A stretch of DNA of 64,000 nucleotides, taken from contig JAVMKO010000001.1 in assembly GCA_032164245.1 (NCBI GenBank), positions 165,221,434-165,285,433 on the forward strand. The letters run 5' to 3'. This document shows positions 42,111 to 53,764 of this stretch, piece after piece (position 1 is the first letter of the stretch; each line of letters begins with the position of its first letter). A program made the translations under genes and the position numbers. Under the pieces are notes generated by a model. That model searched no databases. It was not told where the DNA came from and saw only the letters and a list, made by a program, of their open reading frames with translations. Origin of the DNA: Sternotherus odoratus. Lineage: Eukaryota > Chordata > Testudines > Kinosternidae.

Positions 42111-45100
42111 CTGCTACTAGCACTGTGATAAATTTTTCTAAGCACTCCCTCACACACACTGCCTCTCCCTCAGGCATAGGATCCCCGTTCCCACAGCTTG
42201 AATCCTGGGGAAAGGCTATTTCTTTTCCCCCACCCCCAAAGCAACCTGGAGGGAAATAATTCCTGTTCCTCGCCAGAATGTAGGCAACATTTTTTTCCCA
42301 GAAGGCTGGAAGGTTACAAAGCATCACCCCTTTCCCCCCACAAGTTGTTTTACCTGAAAAGCCTTGGCTGCCATGAAAGCCTCAGCTGCCTGCAACCTTT
42401 CTGATACCAGTGAGTCCTTTGTCACCAATGGCTCTGGCTCACGTCTCATTCAGTGCAGTCAGTCTCCACTTAGCCCAGACCCAGCAGCAGGGAGCATGGG
42501 GTTGAAGTGATTCAGATCTCCCTTCTCTGAGAGACGGACCTGCCTTCAAGGCTCTAAAGGTTTATCCTACATTGTAGCTGAGAGCAAGCCTCCCAGCGTG
42601 GGTGGCCATTTGCGCTAGCAGGGCTTGAGCTAGTGATAAAAATACCAATGTGGATGTTCTGGCTATAAGGCTGGAGCTCAGACTTTCAGGTGTATGGGGT
42701 TGGATGGGCTTGAGAGCCTGCACTGGGATGCCCATGTTGGTATTTTCAGCACAGTAGTGTGAGTCTGTCTATTTGAGTTGAGAGACTCTGTGCCAGCAGC
42801 AATATAGACATATGCTAGAGTCCTACAGGAGGTCATGAAGTGGGCATTGTTTTCCTTAGGGAGACGTGCAGGATATGTGTCAGCAGCCTGCTCTTTCAAT
42901 CTCCCTGGTAACACAGACTCCCCTCACAGGGTCCCTTTCCCACTTCTCTCTGGGATCTGGCGCATGGACTGGTGTAACACATTGCTGATAATCCTCTCTT
43001 TAGGGGTCAACACAATCTTAAAACCTCTTCTGAGTCTCCTATTCAGTTCCTCTGATGAGAAGAAATCTCTAAATCTGTGACTTACAGTGAAATACCCCAG
43101 ACTCTAAGTTAAATTTTCCCTGAATTAAGCACAAATGAAGCACTAACTTCTCAGGTGCTTTTAGTTTTAGAAAATGAAATATCAATTCTCCCTCCAAATA
43201 AAAGTGAAATAAAGAACCTTGCAAGGTTGAAGGGGGGCAGTGTATTTCTTTCTTACTTGGTTTATAAGGATGGGACTAAGAGTGGGAATCCAGATCTGGA
43301 AGGGAACTCAGGAGGTCAACTAGTCCAACCCACTACTCAAAACAGGACCAATCCCCATCCCTAGTGCCTACATCCAAATGAGAAGATTGGCAATACCCAG
43401 GCCCTCTCACCAGGTTTTGAGCAATTCCGTAGGCATCCTGTTCCCTGGCCTTTAGTTGTGGCTGCAGTACAGAAAAGGACCAGGCAAGAGGGACCAGTAA
43501 GACTCGGGTGCTGAAGAGACTATTTGGCTGCCAAACTACTCTTCAGCCAGTTTGCAAATGATGATTGCCGATTATTAGGCTTTATGGGCAAAATATGATT
43601 ATTTAAATTAGGACAGTGCCTCCAAATTCCTGGACAAACTCCACCATGGCAGCAGAGAGGAATTGAAGTTGTTTGTCTCCGAAAGTCAGCTTGTGGTGCA
43701 TGCTGCTATCAATAGTTGAGAAACAGCAGCAAGTTCCATGGCCACATGGGGGAGTACCTGGGTCTCTCTTTTTCCCAGTGGGAAATAAATACATAAGTGA
43801 GTGTATTTTGTTCCTGTTTTCCAGTGGTGGGGGGAAAGGAGGGGGAGAGCAGGAATTTTACAAAATTTTGAAAATTTGAAATATTGAAAATACAAAATAA
43901 ATAAAACATAGGGGGTTGCTTTTAAACTGCTTCAGATTTTTTTTAATGTTTAGTTGAATAATGGAGTTTCATCAAAACACTTATTGTAAAAACTATATCA
44001 TCCAGTTCTAGCACTGAGACAGTGAGCTCACAAAGTCCTAGGGAACTAGGGGTGTATTAATCCAATAACCTTACAAATACCTCGAGCTTTGGTTTCAGCC
44101 CAGTATCCTAATGCTCCTGAGCTAATCACCTCACAAACTCCTGTCTCCTGACATCAGCCCAACATGCTACAGATGCTGAACTGAAGTTATGTGTGAGAGA
44201 GTGTGGGAGTGGAAGAATTGTTCATCTCCTGGGTTTGGAGAGCTCAGCTCCCATCCTCCAGTGGCTATTGGTGAAATGAGGAGATACCAGGTAGGAATGT
44301 CTGTAATGCCAGTAGCAGGAGGAGCGCTTTCTGGCTGGGGAATTTATGGAGCTCCAGGCCTTCCTGCCAGTGGGTGGATTGGCAGCAGCATCTGATAGGA
44401 GAAGAATTGTTGAAGCTGAGAAACCACAATCTACCTTTTTTCTTCAACTGGAAGATCGCCCCCCTTGCTGGTTCCCTTCCCATCCAGGGGAACAGACAGA
44501 GAAAGAAGTAGCAGTAGGCCACTTCCGTCCCTCCCTCCCTTTTAGGGAAAGAAGGGGAGAACCTGCCATTGGCCTCTTTCAAGCTAAAATAAAAGGGAAG
44601 AAACGGTTTTCTCAATGCCTCTGCCCTCCTGGCTCTCCATACTGTGTGTGGGGAGAGGGGAACTTGGAGGGGCTTGCAGCACAAGGATTTTCCCTCATTA
44701 CAGCAGGGATATGCACTATGGACATTTACATGTATGTTGTCTGGCTGGCTGTGGATCCTCACAGGAACCTGGACATCTCCAAGGTTCATTTATTCCTTCG
44801 TCCTTAGTCTTTTCCCCAAGCTATGCCTCATCATCTAAGGTGAGGCAGTGTCACTTCGCTACAACACCTATGATGCCTTACAGGCTCCCAAACTGGTGAA
44901 CTCTCCCTCCTATTCTGATTTTCTTCAACTAATGTTCAGCTCAGCTGTTTGGTGGGAGTTTGACAGACTGTGTCCCCTGTTCTTTATTGGAACGCCTCAT
45001 GGTTTTGTGTATAGCCAAACTGCTCTTCTAAGGGAAGGCTGTGCCTTTAATAGAGTCCTGTGATGGGTGTGGAGCAGGGCCAGCATGCGCCACTCCACCA

Positions 45101-45331
45101 TTCTAATGTGAGGAGGGAGGGGCATAATCCTGCCCTATCTGGGTTGGCTGGTGCCCCACAGACTGCAAGTGTGGCTAATCCTCATACAGGGTTTGTAAAG
45201 ATGGGGACAGGCTCCTTGTGCCCTGTGTTTGGTGTTCATGCAAGGGACGGGGACAGTCTGTCCCTCAGTCGAGTAGAAGTTGTGCTTTTCCTGTTTCCCA
45301 TGAAAGCAATGAAGGGTTATTTATGAAGTTT
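42111..45331. other. intergenic region without recognised gene
   Basis: Moderately GC-rich sequence. A short CR1 fragment lies at 43270-43430 (minus). At 44265-44807 long open frames overlap on both strands (174 codons minus, 153 codons plus) without splice context or family resemblance. I cannot name this region. Confidence 0.6.
43270..43430 (-). mobile_element. CR1 LINE 3'-end fragment
   Basis: The + strand reads tggaagggaactcaggaggt and tcaactagtccaacccacta, the complement of the CR1 3' end. Confidence 0.75.
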
Positions 45332-45343
45332 TATCCATACATT

Positions 45344-45571
45344 CAGAGAGGTACCTGTGTTAGTCTGGAATTGCAGAAGTGACAGAGAGTCCTGTGGCAC
45401 CTTAAAGACTAACTAAAGTATTGAAGCATAAGCTTTTGTGGGCTAATACCCACTTCGTCGGATGTAGTATCACTTCTACTGCATACATCCGATGAAGTGG
45501 GTATTAGTCCATGAAAGCTTATGCTTCAATACTTTAGTTAAACTTTAAGGTGCCACAGGACTCTTTGTAAC
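45344..45571 (-). mobile_element. foldback Penelope-like (PLE-type) element, copy 3
   Basis: Inverted arms (agagtcctgtggcaccttaa mirrored by ttaaggtgccacaggactct) meet near 45470. The extra tail (cagagaggtacctgtgttag) is on the left, so this copy is inserted in the opposite orientation to copy 1. A 12-bp duplication, tatccatacatt, flanks it (45332-45343 and 45572-45583). Confidence 0.75.
45486..45525 (+). ncRNA. hammerhead-ribozyme-like motif in foldback copy 3
   Basis: CGATGAAG, hairpin GTGGGTATTAGTCCAT, GAAA (45513-45516), GC-TTAT-GC, TT. Stem II is slightly degraded (G-U pairs). Stem I not evident. Confidence 0.35.
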
Positions 45572-45606
45572 TATCCATACATTGTTTTATCAGGGGAAAA
45601 TGTGAT

Positions 45607-45634
45607 TTTATTATTTATTTATTTATTTATTTAC
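45607..45634. repeat. (TTTA)n microsatellite
   Basis: About six tandem tetranucleotides. Confidence 0.85.
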
Positions 45635-45981
45635 AGTCGCCTCTCCCTTTTTAAGTGCAGTCTAGATCCAGCTTGTTTATATATACCTTGTGCATGTCAT
45701 GAATAGTTCAGATATTTAATATCAAATATTCTTAGCCTTCCTCAACCTCCACTTCGCTTGCCGTAGATTTTGTAGGATATACAGCTTTAGATGGATATTT
45801 CCTTTTTTCCCCCATGTGGAAGGATTTTTATTCTGTTGTCACTGCTTATATCTGCTAGAGATGGGTCTGCACAACCCTGGACCTTGAGGAGGAGGGTTGA
45901 ATACAGCCTTGGATCCAAATTTCATAAGTGGCTTCACCCTTTTGATTCAGCTGATCACAACGGGAGAAGAGCTATTTAAGC

Positions 45982-46270
45982 CAGCGGTGGCCAAATCATG
46001 GCCTGCAGGCCACATCCGGCCTGCAGGACCATCCCTGCCCCTCCCCTGCTGTCCCTCCAGCCCTGCAGCCTCTCGCCGCACAGCCAGCGCTCTGGCCTGC
46101 CTCTCCTGCCGGGTGGCAGGGACTGTGAGCTCCTGCTGCTCTGAGTGCAATGGTAAGGGGCTGGAAGCGGGGTGGAGGAGGGAGGGTTGGATAAGGGGCA
46201 GAGGGTCCTGGGGGTCAGTCAAGACTCGGGATGGTTGGATAGGCGTTAGTCCATCAGTGGGTCTTCTAGG
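45982..46270 (+). mobile_element. hAT-type MITE with GC-rich interior
   Basis: Begins CAGCGGTGGCCAAATCATGG followed by cctgcaggccacatccggcc, a hAT terminus related to that at 14144. GC-rich interior gives spurious open frames. Right boundary uncertain. Confidence 0.5.
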
Positions 46271-48075
46271 CACTACAGTAATACAAATAACAATCCAGCT
46301 CCCATGGAAGTCAGTGGGTGTCGGATCAAGCCCTTAGTACAAACCCTCGGGGTTGGTTTTTGTAGTTACGAAGAGATTGGCACTAGTTTAGAAGAGAAAT
46401 TTTTTCCATGCAATACCACTCCATGTGCTTAAAACTGCCAGATCTGGATTAGATTTGCTCTACACTGTTTAAAATGGATGGTGCGTTTTGACACTAGAAT
46501 GGTATTGATCATGTAGTAGCTTCCTTAACTACTCAAGTGGGAAAATCTTCCAGAAGGATTCACTACAGGGCAACGAGGCAGGAAATTTATAGCTAACACT
46601 GATTAATGTGCCAAGCAGTTAAGTGTTTTTGTTGGTCTATGACAATAATGTATAGCAAGCAAAACAAGTGTAAAGGCCAATATAAATCACATTCTTTAAA
46701 AGGCTCTTCAAAAACAGGAATATTGACAGTTGAAAGCATCTCCACTTCCTTTCTCAGAAAACCTAGTATTTTTTGGTTTCAATTACTGTGGTCACAAGCA
46801 TGCACTTATGGTTTATTTGCAGTAAAGAAAGAAAAATATGGGAAGAGAATCCATTGAATAAATAACCCCCAGCTGCTGTTAGACTTTCTTTAAGTCTGTT
46901 TTAACTTACATCCAGAGTACATTTACAGTAATCTTGTCAGGATGAATGGTACAAAGAGGACATTTCTTGACAACAGAATATGTTTCCTTACAAGGAAAAA
47001 CCTTATTTATTGGCCATTTTTTCACTCATTCATAAATAGATTTTCAGCAATCAAGTAATTAACCTTTCTAGCTGGGATAAAATACACCCAACAGAAAGGA
47101 AAGAAATTGAATGAAAGACAAATGAGCTGTCAATAATAAAGATAATTTATCATCCTTAGTTTACAGTATGTAGGCATCAGTTTGACACCTTGCAGATATT
47201 TCTCTGTTTTCTCCTCTTACTTCCATCAAGTCCATTTGTATCACTGGATTGAAATAAGGGATTGATTTTACAATTTGAATGACCATCAGAATGCAATGAA
47301 AGTTTACTGATATAGCACAATGGTAGTGCTTCTAATGTCAATAACATCTGTCTAATACAAATGGTGGTGGTAGTCACATTTGCTGGTGTTATAGTGGGGA
47401 GGAAGGATGGTACAGTGCTTAGGGGGCTAGCCTAGGTGTTGCCAGACCTCTATTCAAGTCCCTGCTTCACTAAAAACTTTGTGACACTGGGCAAGTCACT
47501 TAATTGCTCTGTGCCGCAATTCCCCATCTCTGAAATGGGGATAATTATACTTCCCTACTTCACAGAGACTAAATACATTAAAGATTGTGAGGCACTCGGT
47601 ACTATGGTGACGGGGGGCCCATACAATATGCTAAAATAGAACCAGAGATGGGGAGGGGGCAGAGTCTCTGCTACAAAGAATTCACAGTCTGTCAAGCAGA
47701 GAACAGCAGCCGGAGAGGAAAACATGTAGCTATGTGAAAGTTCTATGGGGATCCAGATCATTATGGGAGTAGGGCAAAGGGTCTAGCCAACATGGCAGGA
47801 TTTCCCCCCCCCCCCCATCCAAATTTCAAACCCACAGGGAAAAATGGCACAGATTACTACAGACAGTCCTGCAGTGATTTATATTGGTTGCCTTTGTGCT
47901 CTCTGGGTCTCTCTGTGGGGACTTGTGGGCTGGTATAGGTTTGGGGGTGCTACTGGCACCAGACCTCCTTCAAGAACCTTGCTGTCAAGTAGTCTTGAAG
48001 GCAGCAGTGCAGAGGGAAGGGCTTCCACACAAGTGACCATTGCTTTGATCTGGTCTCCCAAGAGCTATGAATTTC
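46271..48075. other. intergenic stretch
   Basis: Apart from a MIR-type SINE (47405-47640) and a C run (about 47804-47817), nothing recognisable. No credible gene. Confidence 0.75.
47405..47640 (+). repeat. MIR/CORE-SINE
   Basis: Contains gacactgggcaagtcactta, ttccccatctctgaaatggg and catacaatatgctaaa in the order of a MIR-type SINE with its LINE-like tail (aaagattgtgaggcactcgg). Nearly full length. Confidence 0.75.
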
Positions 48076-48582
48076 ATAGAGTCATAGAATATTACGGTTG
48101 GAAGGGACCTCAGGAGATCATCTAGTCCAACCCCCTGCTCAAAGCAGGACCAGTCCCCAACTAAATCATCCCAGCCAAGGCTTTGTCAAGCCTGACCTTA
48201 AAAACCTCTAGGGAAGGAGATTCCACCATCTTCCTAGGTAACCCATTCCAGTGCTTCACCACCCTCCTAGTGAACAAGTTTTTCCTAATATCCAACCTAA
48301 AACTCCCCCTCTGCAACTTGAGACCATTACTCCTTGTTCTGTCATCTGCTACCACTGAGAACAGTCTAGATCCATCCTCTTTGGAACCCCCTTTCAGGTA
48401 GTTGAAAGCAGCTATCAAATCCCCCCTCATTCTTCTCTTCTGCAGACTAAATAATCCAAGTTCCTTCAGCCTCTCATAAATCATATGCTCGAGTTCCCTA
48501 ATCATTTTTGTTGCCCTCTGTTGGACTTTTTCCAATTTTTCGACATCCTTCTTCTAGTTTGCACCCAAAACTGGGCATAGTA

Positions 48583-49198
48583 CAGTAAAACCTCCATTTA
48601 ACGGACTAATTCGGGCGAAGGGGTGTCCGTTAAATGAAAAAGTCCGTTATTTAATAATAATAAAAAAAACCCGAGCTGTCGGAGCAGCAGCCCGACCGCC
48701 ACAGGGTCGGGACGCTGCTCCGCAGCCCGCCCGCTGCCGGGACCTGGGTGGCAGCCGGGAGCCGTCAGCCAGCCCACCGGGGTCCCGGCTGCTGGGTCCC
48801 GGGCGGCAGCTGGGAGTTGTCAACCAGCCCGCCCGGGTCCCGGCTGATGGGACCCAGGCAGCAGCTGGGAGCTGTCAACCCGCCCGCCCGGGTCCCGGCT
48901 GCTGGGACCCGGGCGGCAGCCGGGAGCCGGCAGCCAGCCCACCCGCTGTTGGGAGCCGGGCGGCAGCCGGGAGCCGGCAGCCAGCCCGCCCGCAGGCGGG
49001 ACCCGGCAGCCAGCCAGCCTGCTTGCGGGACTCGGGCGGGAGCCAGCAGCCAGTCCGCTGCTGTGACCCGGGCGGTAGCCGGGAGCCAGCAGCCAGCCCG
49101 CGACAAATGGATTTCGGATGCATCAGACTTGCTTAGAAATTTTGTCCGTTGCATCCGAAGTCCGTTAAATCGAGGTCCGTTAAATCGAGGGTTTACTG
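48583..49198. mobile_element. Tigger/mariner-like element nested in CR1
   Basis: Ends CAGTAAAACCTCCATTTAAC and GTTAAATCGAGGGTTTACTG are inverted repeats. The TA target is duplicated (48581-48582, 49199-49200), and removal restores the CR1 text catag-TA-ctccagatgagg. The interior is a GC-rich tandem repeat. No transposase. Confidence 0.88.
48739..49103 (+). repeat. GC-rich minisatellite inside the Tigger-like element
   Basis: Three 55-bp units begin gggacctggg, gggtcccggg and gggacccagg; shorter degenerate units follow. It yields a long spurious open frame (48748-49353) of low-complexity composition. Confidence 0.85.
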
Positions 49199-50560
49199 TA
49201 CTCCAGATGAGGCCTCACCAATGCCGAACAGAGGGAAAGAATCATGTCCCTCGATCTGCTGGAAATGCCCCAACCCAAAATGCCATTAGCCTTCTTGGCA
49301 ACAAGGGCACACTGTTGACTCATATCCAGCTTCTCATTCACTATAACTCCTAGGTCCTTTTCTGCAGAACTGCTACTTAGCCTTTCTGTCCCTAGTCTGT
49401 AGCAGTGCATGGGATTCTTCCATCCTAAATGCAGGACTCTGCACTTGTCCTTGTTGAACCTCATCAGATTATTTTGGCCCAATCCTCTAATTTGTCTAGG
49501 TCCCTCTGTATCCTATCTCTACCCTGCAGCATATCTACCACTCCTCCCAGTTTAGTGCCATCTGCAAACTTGCTGATGGTGCAGTCCACCCCATCCTCTA
49601 GATCATTAATGAAGATATTGAACAAAACCAGCCCCGGGACCGACCTTTGGGGCACTCTGCTCCATACCAGCTGCCAACTAGACATGCAGCCATTGATCAC
49701 TACCTGTTGAGCCTGATGATCTAGCCAGCTTTCTACCACCTTTAACTTTCTGGCAGGCATACTGTGAGAGACCGTATCAAAAGCTTTGCTAAAGTCAAGG
49801 AATAACTTGTCCACTGTTTTCCCCTCATCCACAGAGCCAGTTATCTCATCAGAGAAGGTGATTAGGTTAGTCAGGCATGACTTCTCTTTGGTGAATCGAT
49901 GCCGACTGTTCCTGATCACTTTCCTCTCTTTTAAGTGTTTCAGAATTGATTCCTTGAGTACCTGCTCCATGATTTTTCCAGGGACTGATGTCTGACTGGC
50001 CAGTAGTTCCCTAGATCCTCCTCCTCCCTTTTTTTAAAGATGGGCACTACATAAACCTTTTCCCAGTCATCTGGGACCTCCCCGGATCGCCATGCATTTC
50101 CAAAGATAATGGCCAATGACTCTGCAATCACATTCGCCAACTCCTTTAGCACCCTTGGATGCAGTGCATCTGGCCCCATGGACTTGTGCTCGTCCAGTTT
50201 TTCTAAATAGTCCTGAGCCACTTCTTTCTCCACAGAAGGCTGGTCACCTCCTCCCCATACTGTGCTGTGCAGTAGTCTGTGAGCTGACCTTGTTTGTGAA
50301 GATAGAGGCAAAAAAAGCACAGAGTTACATTAGCTTTCTCTACATCCTCTGTCACTAGGTTGCCTCCCTTCTTCAGTAAGGGGCCCACGCTGTCGTCTTG
50401 TTGCCTGAGGAAACCCTTCTTGTTACTCTTAACATCTCTTGCTAGCTGCAACTCCAAGTATGATTTGGCCTTCCTGATTTCACTCCTGCATGCCTGAGCA
50501 ATATTTTTATACTCCTCCCTGGTCACTTCTCCAGTCTTCCATTTCTTATAAGCTTCTTTT

Positions 50561-53469
50561 TTGCAGATTAGAATTTATGCAGATTAACCCCTGGTCTCTT
50601 CTGCAGGAGGGCAGCTCTGCCTCCCACCATGCTCCCAGTGAAAGAATGGGGAAATTCTTTTAGCTGAACTTGTGAAGTTTCCTATATAGGAATAACTCAG
50701 ACAGGGAGCATGTGGTCCATGGGATTTTAGACTTCATAATTATGTGGCATCTTTCTATAGTCTCATTGATTCTATCCAGTAACACCTGCCTAACATGAAA
50801 AAAACCACAAATACAAATAAAGGGTACATTAGTACGAATTATTTGTTTCCTGAGCTTTTGGCTAAATTAAAAGGAAGATCAAATTAACCTGAGATGAAAC
50901 AAATGATCTAGTCTAATAGTCTGAACCTGAGACTCTGGGAGTCCTGGGCGCTTCATCCCAATTCTCCCACTGAATGACTGACTCGAAAAATCACCTGTTC
51001 CCTCTGGGCATGATGCTGCAACTCCTAATTAATTCACTGAATGTTAGGAAAAGAGGGATATGGAGCCCAAACACAAGGCTCTGCTTCCATGCACTATCAG
51101 TGGTTTCACAGGCACCAACTTTCAGCTTTCCTCAGGGGTGGTTCCAAGTCTGCTCCACCCGAAGGCCTCTCCCCACTCCACCCATCCCCCCCAGCACCTC
51201 CTTCCCACCACCAAACATCTGATCAGTGGTGGGTGGTAAGTGCTGGGAGGGGGGGGGGGCGATGAGGAGCTGATCAGAGGGGCCCACTGAACAACTGATT
51301 GGCAGGTGACTGTTGGGTGCTCTAGTCCCAGAGCACCCACAGAGTTGGCGCCTATGGCATCAATAGCTAGGAGGCCTGATGCAAAGCCCAAGGACGTAAA
51401 TGGGAGAATTCTGATTAACTTTCATGGCCCACTTCTATAGTGAACGAAACTGCTTTTCATTTACCCATGAACTAGGGAAAAAAAAGATCAGATGAATATA
51501 GATATTTGTAGAAATATCCTCAATTTCCCTTTATTTGGATATTAAGCAGCTAATGTATTTGAGCTCTCTAAACCAAACAAAACTATATAGTTTATCACTG
51601 AGACTGTAGGTTGTGATAGATGACATCACATACTGGGCTTTAATCATCAGCAGTAAGTGAAGAAATGGAAGGTTCAGGTTGTTCTCAGTATTTGTATTAG
51701 CTTCCTGATGAGAAACGCATGTTAGGTGCTTTACAGACAAATAGCTATCATTATAAATCTCTGTAAATTAATCAATAATGTTTGCACCGGTGGGTGGTTC
51801 ATTCCATCAAGTATCGCCAGCAGTTCCCATCTCAATGGTTATTTCTGTAATTACAGCATGCATGCGAATTACCAGTTGAATACTTTAGTGGCAAATCAAT
51901 TTGGGATGCAACAAAAACATCTCACACTAACTGGTTATTTTTTTGAGAAGTTCTCCTGGTATGAGTAGTAGTATCTATTTATCTTTGTCACTTATGTGGA
52001 CACTATTACCATAATAGCTCAGACATCTGACAATCTTGGATGTATTGATCTTGACAATGTTCCGGTGAGGTAGGCAAGTATTATGATTTGTTTAGATTTG
52101 TACAAAAGTAAGGAAGGGGACTAAGATTCTACATACCCTGATCATAAATTGCAAAAACAAACCAATGAAACAGTCTTCCTATCACAAATATTTTTGTTTC
52201 TGTATTTTCTGTCCATTTGCTGAAGGTCACTGCTAATTGCAGCAATATCACTTAGATTTCGATAACTGTTAGTTGCAGTTCGACAATAAATAACATTGAG
52301 TTGTAAAGTGTGAAATGAAAGAAAAAAGATGAGAGATGAAATATTAAAGGAAAACCGAAGGGAATATTAAGTAAAAGAGCAGCATGAAGTGAAGAAAGGT
52401 GAATAAAGACACTCTCCTGTTAAAGCCACTTCTTTAAAAATTAAAACAGCTGAGATGATAGCAATGATTTCTAAAAGAGGGTAGGAAAAAAGCAGAGGGA
52501 GAAAGGAGAGCACTTGCTAAGGGCTCTATGAAGTTCCAGTTTCTAACAGGATTCCCAAAGGCCAGCCCGACACCACTCTTCAAAAGAGAAGAGACAAGAA
52601 AGGGAAGACTGTTTTATTTCAGCTTTTATAATCTTCTCCATCCTTTTATATCATTTCCGGTTTCAGCTAATGCGAGGTGGTGGGCTGGACAATAATGGAG
52701 TAATACTCTTAGATTAGTGTAATGGGTAATAATTTCTATTAGAATGCAAGAATTTTATAGAACTGGGTACAAAAGATGATTCAGGACAAGAGAGAGTCTG
52801 AATCAAAATTAACCAATAAATAACCAACATTAATTATTAATTGTTGTGGAGCAATATTTGATATTATCTTTGAAATTCAGGCTGAATTTGATTAATGATG
52901 ATTGGTAACAAGTCACAAGCCACTGATTATTTGACTCTTTCAGGGAGAAGTATCCATTTCAGGAGTGCAGGTAGCCAGTATAACTTGAGAAAAGTTATCA
53001 ATCTTTGCCTTCTGGGGACATATAAACCTAGTCCTAGACTTAAATTTAAGAATTAAAAAAATAGGCTACTGTAAACTTCATTGGCTGGATGCTGTTTAGT
53101 TTTCTCTCATCACATTTATGCAAATTGTGTATGTACAGCTGTAACTATAAAAGTGATGATGCTATCCTTGTCTCATTTGTTTAATTACCTGTGTGCCCTG
53201 GTCTTCCTTCTATGATGTCTTACAGTGTCTTATCCATATGAAATATCTAGGTCACATCCCATTTACTGGTTGACTTTAACTTCTCAATCTGACACACAAG
53301 GAATTGCCTTATTTTGACAGTGTTAGCAGTCAATAACAGTAAGGGCCTTTGGTGAGTTTCTTGCCCCTGCTCTGGACTTTGTGCCTGGCAGAAGGGCCAG
53401 CGTGGCATAAACATGCCCTAAAAGCTTCAGTTCCAGCTGGGTGAGAATTCCTCTGGTACAGGCTCTGAG
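50561..53469. other. intergenic stretch
   Basis: Contains a MIR-like piece (about 50905-51010) and a TIR-like segment (51113-51357). The remaining sequence (51400-53460) is AT-rich and shows nothing I recognise. Confidence 0.75.
51113..51357. mobile_element. MITE-like segment
   Basis: Left terminus AGGCACCAACTTTC and right terminus AGTTGGCGCCTAT are imperfect inverted repeats; a G run and a GC-rich interior lie between. Confidence 0.45.
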
Positions 53470-53764
53470 GCCTGGTCTACACTAGTGGGGAGGGCCGACC
53501 TAAGATACGCAACTTCAGCTATGTGAATACCGTAGCTGAAGTTGACACATCTTAGGTTGACTCACCTGCCATCCTCACGGAGGCAGCGGTCAACGATGGG
53601 CTCCCCCCGTTGACTCTGCCTTGCGCCTTTTGGCGAGCTGGAGTTCTGGAGTCGACGGGAGTGCCTCTGGGGGATTGATTTATTGCCTCCTGATGAGACA
53701 TGATAAATTGATCCCCAATAGATGGATCACTATACGTCGATCCAGCCAATAGTGTAGACATGGC
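53470..53764. mobile_element. MITE with internal palindrome
   Basis: Inverted ends GCCTGGTCTACACTA and TAGTGTAGACATGGC, flanked by ctgag on both sides (53465-53469, 53765-53769). A second palindrome (cttcagctatgtgaa / taccgtagctgaag) lies inside. Superfamily not assigned. Confidence 0.7.

Larger units (their letters stand above)
48076..50560 (-). mobile_element. CR1 LINE, split by a DNA transposon
   Basis: The 3'-end complement (cggttggaagggacctcagg) is at 48094. Minus-strand pieces encode RT: DKLFLDFSKAFDTVSHSM, then SKFADGTKLGGVVDMLQGR, where the catalytic FADD reads FADG, and [12 protein letters not shown] at the C-terminus. Endonuclease-RT linker pieces reach about 50526. An element at 48583-49198 interrupts it. 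Best-preserved CR1 in the window, but not intact. Confidence 0.92.

Noticed and set aside
48650..49110. CpG island promoter of a gene downstream of DYRK1A
   Set aside because: The GC-rich block is entirely contained in a transposon with a TA target duplication inserted in CR1, so it is not an ancestral promoter; later recruitment cannot be excluded.
48748..49353. 201-codon + strand open frame
   Set aside because: It is the translation of a GC-rich minisatellite inside a Tigger-like element that runs on into CR1 sequence; composition is low-complexity and it crosses the transposon boundary.
49464..49970. 168-codon minus-strand open frame as a host gene
   Set aside because: CR1 reverse transcriptase; the catalytic motif reads FADG and the frame is broken on both sides.
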